A stretch of DNA of 64,000 nucleotides, taken from assembly GCA_002299895.1 (NCBI GenBank), contig DBOC01000002.1, positions 1-64,000 on the forward strand, in the 5' to 3' direction. This stretch comes from Sphingomonadales bacterium UBA656. Its GTDB lineage: Bacteria; Pseudomonadota; Alphaproteobacteria; Sphingomonadales; Sphingomonadaceae. Made by a program: the position numbers and the translations under genes. Position 1 is the first letter of the stretch. Each line of letters begins with the position of its first letter. Shown one piece after another: positions 59,223 to 64,000 of this stretch. The notes beneath the pieces were generated by a model. The model was not told where the DNA came from. It made no database searches and worked only from the letters and a program-made list of their open reading frames with translations.

Positions 59223-60491
59223 TCACGGAATGATGCGACCCCTTACCATGACCCATTCCGCCTTTTCGAGGGTGCGAATATTGGTCAGCGGATTTTCATT
59301 CACCGCGACCAGATCAGCGGAATAGCCCACCGCAATGCGACCGATTTCATTTTCCAGTCCCAGCGTTTTGGCGGCCACGCTGGTGGCGCTGGCCAATGCC
59401 TCGGTCGGGGTCATTCCGGCGTTTACCAACAAGGCAAATTCGCTGCCATTGCGGCCATGTTCGAACACACCCGCGTCGGTGCCAAAGGCGACGGTGACGC
59501 CCATCGCCTTGGCGCGCCGCACTTGGCGGCCAGCGGCCTCCACGGCTTGCTTTGCCTTAACTTCAACTGTCGGGGTGTAGATGCCCTTGCCGAGACGGGC
59601 GCGCACGCCCTCCAATGCCATTAACGTGGGCACCAAAGCAGTGCCCTTGGCCTTCATCACCTTCAACGCCGCCTCATCGGCAAATGTGCCATGCTCGATG
59701 GAATCAATGCCCGCGGCGGATGCTGCTTCAATGCCGCGCGCGCCATGGGCATGCGCCATGACCTTTAGGCCCAGTGAATGCGCGGTGTTGGCAATGGACT
59801 GCATTTCCTCGCTGGTGAAATGCGCTTCTAATCCGCGGCCCTGTTGTGACAAGACGCCGCCGGTTGCGGTGATTTTGATGACATCGGCGCCTGCGCGCGA
59901 GGATTTACGGACTTTTTCAGCGCATTCGATAGGCCCTGTGCAGGTATAGCCCGTTTCCAGCGTGGCAATGACATCATTGCGGAAGCCGGACACATCGCCA
60001 TGGCCGCCCACGATGGATAAGGCTGGCCCCGCCGCGATGATACGCGGGCCAATGATGCGGCCTTCTGCTGTGCCGCGGCGCAGGACAAAAGCGGTATTCT
60101 GCGCAGAGCCCGCCTCCCGCACAGTGGTGAAGCCAGCCTTGACCGTCAATGCCGCGTTCTTCACGCCCATGACCACGCCCCATTCATCAGGGTTCACCGC
60201 CTCGTCGCGATAATCATCGCCAGGGTCGCCGGTTAAATGAACATGAAGGTCAATCAGGCCGGGGACCAAGATCTTGGTCGACAGGTCAACGACGCTGTCT
60301 GCCTGAAACGGATTATTGATGCCCTTGGCGATGTCTTTAATCCGCCCATCTTCGACCAAGATGACGGCTGGCCCCGTGGGACCGGTGGCGGCATCGGGGA
60401 TGAGGTTGCCAACGATGATGGCTTGCGTCGCGGCGGACGCGGGCGCGGCCAATGATAAAGCGGCGCTTGCAAATAATAGGCAACGTAACAT
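59223..60491 (-). CDS. Exported amidohydrolase (imidazolonepropionase/prolidase-like)
   Basis: The 422-residue protein has a signal peptide (LSLAAPASA, cleavage near residue 20). Metal-binding elements: HVHLTGDPG (HxH), the carboxylated Lys region VIKITATGGVLSQQG, AHAHGARGIEAA, DSIEHGTFADEA and the Asp in FGTDAGVFEHG. This is the binuclear subtype that includes Xaa-Pro and Xaa-Arg/Lys peptidases of Caulobacter-like bacteria. Substrate class is inferred, not shown. AGGGGAGA lies 8 bases before the ATG. Confidence 0.85.
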   Translation of the reverse strand: MLRCLLFASAALSLAAPASAATQAIIVGNLIPDAATGPTGPAVILVEDGRIKDIAKGINNPFQADSVVDLSTKILVPGLIDLHVHLTGDPGDDYRDEAVNPDEWGVVMGVKNAALTVKAGFTTVREAGSAQNTAFVLRRGTAEGRIIGPRIIAAGPALSIVGGHGDVSGFRNDVIATLETGYTCTGPIECAEKVRKSSRAGADVIKITATGGVLSQQGRGLEAHFTSEEMQSIANTAHSLGLKVMAHAHGARGIEAASAAGIDSIEHGTFADEAALKVMKAKGTALVPTLMALEGVRARLGKGIYTPTVEVKAKQAVEAAGRQVRRAKAMGVTVAFGTDAGVFEHGRNGSEFALLVNAGMTPTEALASATSVAAKTLGLENEIGRIAVGYSADLVAVNENPLTNIRTLEKAEWVMVRGRIIP

Positions 60492-60550
60492 CGAAACTTC
60501 TCCCCTGTTTATGGTCGAGAGTTTGGTCAGCTTGCGCCAAGGTTACAAGC

Positions 60551-60582
60551 AAAAAAGCCCGGACGATGGGTCCGGGCCTTTT
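60551..60582 (-). terminator. Bidirectional intrinsic terminator
   Basis: GCCCGGAC (60557-60564) pairs with GTCCGGGC (60570-60577) around a 5-base loop. Six A precede it (T run on the minus strand, ending the RcnB-like gene) and CTTTT follows (weaker stop on +). It lies 14 bases beyond the RcnB-like stop. Confidence 0.85.
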
Positions 60583-60595
60583 ATTCTTTACGCGC

Positions 60596-61429
60596 TTACC
60601 AGAAAAAGTCGCGAATGACGTCAACCACATGTCCGTTGCGTATATCGACCAAAAGGACATCGTCATAATAACGCACCCAACGGTAGCTGCCATAAGCGGC
60701 AGGTAAGCGGTACTGCCATGGATCGTTGACCCAGTAACGCGGGCCAAAAAAGGCCGAGGCTATCACAAGGCCGATCGAAACACGGCGATAGTTGCCGTCA
60801 CGATAAGGCGCATAATATCGGCCGGGACGATAATAGTTCCGGTTCTGCTCGCGATATTTACGCCAGTTATAGCGATTGTCATTGCGCCAATTATGGGTCC
60901 AGCGGCCCATTTGGTTCCGGTCCAACCGGCCATCACGGTTCCGGTCATAGCGACGGTCAATGCGTTCATCATCATTGCGGTCGAAGCGCCGGTCGAGCCG
61001 GCCATCACGGTTACGATCCCAATTCCGGTCCAGATTGCCATCGCGGTTGCGGTCCCAGCGGCGGTCGAGGTCCCCATCTCGGTTGCGATCATAATAACGG
61101 CCGTCTTTGCGCGCTTCACGGCGTTCGGTGCGCGCGCCATCACGCTGCGGCGCGGCGCGATTTGCGATTTCTGCTACTTGGTCGGGCTCTTGCAAAGACT
61201 GCGGCCGCTGCGGCCGATTTTGCGGTCGTTCTGCGCGCCGTTCCGTGTTTTGTTCGGGCGTTCGGTTTGCGCGGGCCTCTTGCCGTTCGGCGCGTCGGTC
61301 TTCGCGCTGAAAATCGGCGAAGTCTTCCACCATCACGTCCGCGCGAACGGGAGCGACCGAGGCAGCATGCGCCGCAAAGGGTGACAGCGTCGTCGCGGTC
61401 GCCAAAGTGATTAACATATATTTTTTCAT
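60596..61429 (-). CDS. RcnB-like periplasmic protein with 12-residue acidic/basic repeats
   Basis: From ATG 61429 the 277-residue protein has a signal peptide (MKKYMLITLATATTLSPFAA, cleavage after HAA), an Arg/Gln/Glu-rich region (about 40-110), five 12-residue repeats (114-173; units such as DRNRDGDLDRRW), an Arg/Tyr/Asn-rich stretch, and a C-terminal RcnB-like domain (about 236-277, RLPAAYGSYRWVRYYDDVLL and GHVVDVIRDFFW). RcnB proteins modulate nickel/cobalt homeostasis in E. coli. DxNxDGxxD units recall calcium-binding EF-hand or thrombospondin type 3 loops. Neighbouring genes do not point to metal resistance. Confidence 0.75.
   Translation of the reverse strand: MKKYMLITLATATTLSPFAAHAASVAPVRADVMVEDFADFQREDRRAERQEARANRTPEQNTERRAERPQNRPQRPQSLQEPDQVAEIANRAAPQRDGARTERREARKDGRYYDRNRDGDLDRRWDRNRDGNLDRNWDRNRDGRLDRRFDRNDDERIDRRYDRNRDGRLDRNQMGRWTHNWRNDNRYNWRKYREQNRNYYRPGRYYAPYRDGNYRRVSIGLVIASAFFGPRYWVNDPWQYRLPAAYGSYRWVRYYDDVLLVDIRNGHVVDVIRDFFW
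60911..61090 (-). repeat. Five tandem 36-base units coding 12-residue DxNxDG repeats
   Basis: Codons for residues 114-173 of the RcnB-like protein form five 36-base units coding DRNRDGDLDRRW, DRNRDGNLDRNW, DRNRDGRLDRRF, DRNDDERIDRRY and DRNRDGRLDRNQ. Units are degenerate at DNA level, so the array is old or under selection at protein level. Slippage could vary the copy number between strains. Confidence 0.8.
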
Positions 61430-61553
61430 GGTCGGTCTCCATGGCAGAGGCACCATGCGTCTGCGTTGAAACCCGTCTGCGCCGATTCAGCTGAAGCGAA
61501 ACTGAATTGGGCATTCATGTTCATGAAAGGAAGTGTTTTGATGAACGGATGCG

Positions 61554-62267
61554 TTAAACAATCTTGTTAAACGGAATATCCATAACCGGAAATTGCTCCC
61601 AGCCGGTAAAATCAAAATGCCACCATTCGTTGGACAGGCCGACGAAACCCTCTGCCTCCAAATAACGTGCTAGCCGCGCACGGTTGGCCATGGCCGCCGC
61701 CGAAGCGCCGGCATAATCGCGGTGCGCTTTTTCCGAAAAATCATCAAACTCGGTGGGCATTTCGACAAGCTGCCCGGTCTGCAAATCGTGCAAGGTCAGA
61801 TCGACGGCGCAACCACGATTATGCTTTGACCCACGTTTGGGGTTGGCAACATATTCCTTTTTCGGGCCAATCGGCGTTGCATCCCATAGTTTTTTGGTAA
61901 TCCGCCACGGGCGATAGGCATCGTAAATCGTCAGACCAAAGCCATCGGCTAAAGCTGCCTTGCTGGCGCGTGCGACCGCTTGGGCCGCCGGGGCCGCCAA
62001 AAAGGCGCGGGCTTCGTCATATAAAACCCGCCCTGTGAAATTATTGGCGGTCGCATAGCGCATATCGAGCCGTATCGCGGGGTCGAGCTTTATCAGTTCC
62101 AATAATCTTTTGGGGTCATCGGGCGTGAGCGCCGCAGCCCTGTCCGCGGGAATAAACAACACATCACGATCGGGCCCTATAGACGCGCAACCCGCCAATG
62201 GCAGGGCCGCCAGCCCAAAGGCCACCGCACGGCGGGAAAGGGTTATTCCGCGTCCTTCGCCAGCCAT
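61554..62267 (-). CDS. M15 family D-Ala-D-Ala dipeptidase-like lipoprotein (VanX/DdpX type)
   Basis: The 237-residue protein has SRRAVAFGLAALPLAGC, which is both Tat-like (SRR) and lipobox-bearing (Cys27). The zinc-dipeptidase domain shows GSKHNRGCAVDLTL (His and Asp ligands) and SNEWWHFDF (Glu and His). Such enzymes cleave D-Ala-D-Ala from peptidoglycan turnover, or confer vancomycin resistance in other bacteria; recycling is more likely here. The ATG lies 25 bases inside the end of accC, so it is probably co-expressed with accB-accC. Confidence 0.86.
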   Translation of the reverse strand: MAGEGRGITLSRRAVAFGLAALPLAGCASIGPDRDVLFIPADRAAALTPDDPKRLLELIKLDPAIRLDMRYATANNFTGRVLYDEARAFLAAPAAQAVARASKAALADGFGLTIYDAYRPWRITKKLWDATPIGPKKEYVANPKRGSKHNRGCAVDLTLHDLQTGQLVEMPTEFDDFSEKAHRDYAGASAAAMANRARLARYLEAEGFVGLSNEWWHFDFTGWEQFPVMDIPFNKIV

Positions 62268-63592
62268 TCTTCAAGCCATTTGATGGTGTAATTGCCATTC
62301 TGGAAATCAGGCTCTTCCAACAGCCGTTGATGCAACGGAATAGTGGTCTTCATGCCCTCAATCACAAATTCGCCGAGCGCACGGCGCAAACGCATCAGGC
62401 ATCCTTCCCGCGTCTGACCATAGACGATCAGCTTGGCGATCATGCTGTCATAATATGGCGGGACTTTATAGCCATGATAGAGCCCACTATCGACGCGGAC
62501 ATAGAGGCCGCCGGGCGGGTGATACCAGCTGACGGTGCCAGGTGAGGGCATGAATGTGCGCGGATCTTCGGCATTGATCCGGCATTCCACGGCATGGCCG
62601 GTGAAGGTCACATCCTCTTGTTTGAACGAAAGCGGCTTGCCCTCCGCCACGCGGATCTGTTCGCGCACGAGGTCGATGCCCGTGATCATTTCGGTAACAG
62701 GATGTTCGACCTGCAACCGTGTGTTCATTTCGATGAAATAAAATTCACCATTTTCCCACAGAAACTCGATGGTGCCCGCCCCGCGATAGCCCATGTCGGC
62801 CATTGCCTTGGCGCAGATTTCCCCCATGCGGTCACGCTCGGCTGTCGCCAATATGGGGGATGGTGCTTCTTCCAACACCTTTTGGTGCCGCCGCTGCAAG
62901 GAACAGTCGCGCTCGCCAAGGTGGACGGCGTTGCCATTGCCATCACCAAAGACCTGAAATTCAATATGGCGCGGGTTGCCGAGATATTTTTCCAGATAGA
63001 CCGTTGCGTCGCCAAAGGCGGCTTTCGCTTCCGACCCTGCTTGCTGCATCTGGGTCTCCAGCTCTTCTTCGCTGTTTACGACCTTCATGCCGCGCCCGCC
63101 GCCGCCCGAGGCGGCTTTGATGATCACAGGATAGCCAATTTCGCGCGCTATCGCTTTGGCTTCATTGACATCCTCAATCGCGCCGTCGGAGCCGGGGACG
63201 AGCGGCAGGCCTAATGCACCTGCGGTCCGCTTCGCCTCCACCTTGTCGCCCATCGTGCGGATATGCTCGGGCTTTGGGCCAATCCAGGTGATATTGTGGC
63301 TTTCAACGATTTCAGCAAATTGCGCGTTTTCCGACAAGAAACCATAGCCCGGATGGATGGCATCGGCATGGCTGATTTCTGCGGCAGAAATAATCGCAGG
63401 AATGTTCAAATAGCTGTCGGTCGCAGAGGGTGGGCCGATGCAAATCGCCTCATCTGCCAACCGCACATGCATGGCATCGGCATCCGCGGTGGAATGGACG
63501 GCAACCGTCTTGATCCCCATTTCATGCGCCGCACGATGAATGCGCAGCGCAATTTCGCCACGGTTGGCGATAAGGATTTTTTCAATGGCCAT
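62243..63592 (-). CDS. accC: Acetyl-CoA carboxylase, biotin carboxylase subunit
   Basis: AccC carboxylates biotin on AccB with bicarbonate and ATP. The 449-residue protein has the ATP-grasp glycine loop KAASGGGGRGMKVVNSEEEL, the NRGEIALRIHRAAHEMGIKT start, the biotin/ATP motif EHPVTEMITGIDLVREQIRV and ECRINAEDPRTFMPSPG. Start MAIEKILIANRGEIALRIHR is standard. It follows accB by 2 bases. Length matches E. coli AccC. Confidence 0.97.
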   Translation of the reverse strand: MAIEKILIANRGEIALRIHRAAHEMGIKTVAVHSTADADAMHVRLADEAICIGPPSATDSYLNIPAIISAAEISHADAIHPGYGFLSENAQFAEIVESHNITWIGPKPEHIRTMGDKVEAKRTAGALGLPLVPGSDGAIEDVNEAKAIAREIGYPVIIKAASGGGGRGMKVVNSEEELETQMQQAGSEAKAAFGDATVYLEKYLGNPRHIEFQVFGDGNGNAVHLGERDCSLQRRHQKVLEEAPSPILATAERDRMGEICAKAMADMGYRGAGTIEFLWENGEFYFIEMNTRLQVEHPVTEMITGIDLVREQIRVAEGKPLSFKQEDVTFTGHAVECRINAEDPRTFMPSPGTVSWYHPPGGLYVRVDSGLYHGYKVPPYYDSMIAKLIVYGQTREGCLMRLRRALGEFVIEGMKTTIPLHQRLLEEPDFQNGNYTIKWLEEWLAKDAE

Positions 63593-63594
63593 GT

Positions 63595-64000
63595 TTACGC
63601 AATCACCAACAAGGGCTGGTCAAATTCAACCGGCTGGCCGCTTTCGACCAAGATTTCGGTGACGGTTCCCGATGTGGCGGCGACAATCGGGTTCATGACC
63701 TTCATCGCTTCGATAATCATCACAGTATCACCGGCTTTCACTTGCTGCCCTACGCTGACAAAGGGGGCAGCGTCGGGTTCCGGCGTCAGATAAGCGGTGC
63801 CCACCATCGGTGATTTCAACGCATTGGCAGATATCGCAGGGGCGCTGGGCGCGGCTGGGGCGGCGGGTGCTGGTGCAGCGGCTGCTGCTGCAACGTGTGC
63901 GGCCATCATCGGTGCGGCCACAGCGGTCATATTGCGCGATACGCGGATTTTGCGTTCGCCGTCTTCAACCTCAATTTCGCTGAGACCCGTGTCATTGAGC
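63595..64000 (-). CDS. accB: Acetyl-CoA carboxylase biotin carboxyl carrier protein, 5' part missing
   Basis: AccB carries the biotin of acetyl-CoA carboxylase. The C-terminal biotinyl domain has VMIIEAMKVMNPIVA with the biotin Lys in EAMKVMN. The frame continues upstream past the window edge: it reads NDTGLSEIEVEDGERKIRVS before the internal Met at 63930, which is AccB N-terminal sequence, so the true start lies beyond 64000. An Ala/Pro-rich linker joins the two halves. It is followed by accC after 2 bases. Confidence 0.95.
   Translation of the reverse strand, partial: LNDTGLSEIEVEDGERKIRVSRNMTAVAAPMMAAHVAAAAAAPAPAAPAAPSAPAISANALKSPMVGTAYLTPEPDAAPFVSVGQQVKAGDTVMIIEAMKVMNPIVAATSGTVTEILVESGQPVEFDQPLLVIA

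Noticed and set aside
1..64000. CRISPR arrays, insertion sequences, tRNA genes and att sites
   Set aside because: No regularly spaced repeats, no transposase frames or terminal inverted repeats and no tRNA-like sequence were recognised anywhere. The S24 regulator is the only phage-like gene and has no phage neighbours.

Overview
The window looks like a chromosomal core segment of an alphaproteobacterium, most likely a sphingomonad (Sphingopyxis/Sphingorhabdus-like). This rests on protein styles rather than any database search: a class I lysyl-tRNA synthetase, a long Gly/Arg-rich S5 protein, a short TilS, the plsX-fabH-ihfA-merR block, and alpha-type direct-repeat LexA box spacing. No tRNA, rRNA, insertion sequence, prophage structural gene or CRISPR array was seen. 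No stretch longer than about 300 bases lacks a gene; the two largest gaps are 24005-24293, which holds a candidate sRNA, and 27644-27893, which holds only the rpoZ terminator.

Layout. 1-10075 (+): end of the spc operon and the alpha operon (rpsN, rpsH, rplF, rplR, rpsE, rpmD, rplO, secY, adk, then rpsM, rpsK, rpoA, rplQ). A three-gene insert sits between adk and rpsM: an exported SRPBCC protein, a RimB-like retropepsin and RimK, the S6 glutamate ligase. 10087-16461: housekeeping and envelope genes (prolyl oligopeptidase, RarD, dihydroorotase, YgfZ, RlpA). 16572-23049: gyrB, an acyl-CoA ligase, and the xseB-ispA-coaD operon. 23129-27236 (-): a LysR regulator, an MFS/monooxygenase pair and a PLD-family synthase. 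27299-34891: rpoZ, ftsH, tilS, cpoB, a short RodZ-like protein and PTS-Ntr enzyme I. 34951-37313: two divergent YdcH paralogues and an ABC exporter. 37460-41751: PHA depolymerase, an enolase-superfamily epimerase and a thiolase/MaoC operon. 41868-45492: an MscS channel and a divergent locus with a LexA-type box, two small unknown genes and an S24 peptidase regulator. 45691-48617: rpmF-plsX-fabH-ihfA-merR. 48614-54577: a GNAT/SixA/DinG-type helicase operon, class I LysRS and a DUF1003 protein. 54570-64000: desaturase, hydrolases, a DUF885 peptidase-like protein, prolyl hydroxylase, amidohydrolase, an RcnB-like repeat protein, an M15 peptidase and accC-accB.

Most of the window is core metabolism and information processing. 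The parts least explained by known biology are: (1) the 43089-44356 divergent module, where a GAAC-N7-GAAC SOS-type box and two operator-like dyads 20 bp apart lie between a LexA-like S24 regulator and two uncharacterised small genes; (2) a stand-alone + strand transcript around 24160-24230 with a CCTCTCC loop and a UUCG terminator, which has the build of an anti-Shine-Dalgarno-type sRNA; (3) the rimB-rimK insert inside the ribosomal protein cluster; (4) an RcnB-like protein with five 12-residue Asp/Asn/Gly repeats that resemble calcium-binding loops.

Starts were chosen by Shine-Dalgarno spacing, family N-termini and overlaps, so many differ from the longest open frame.
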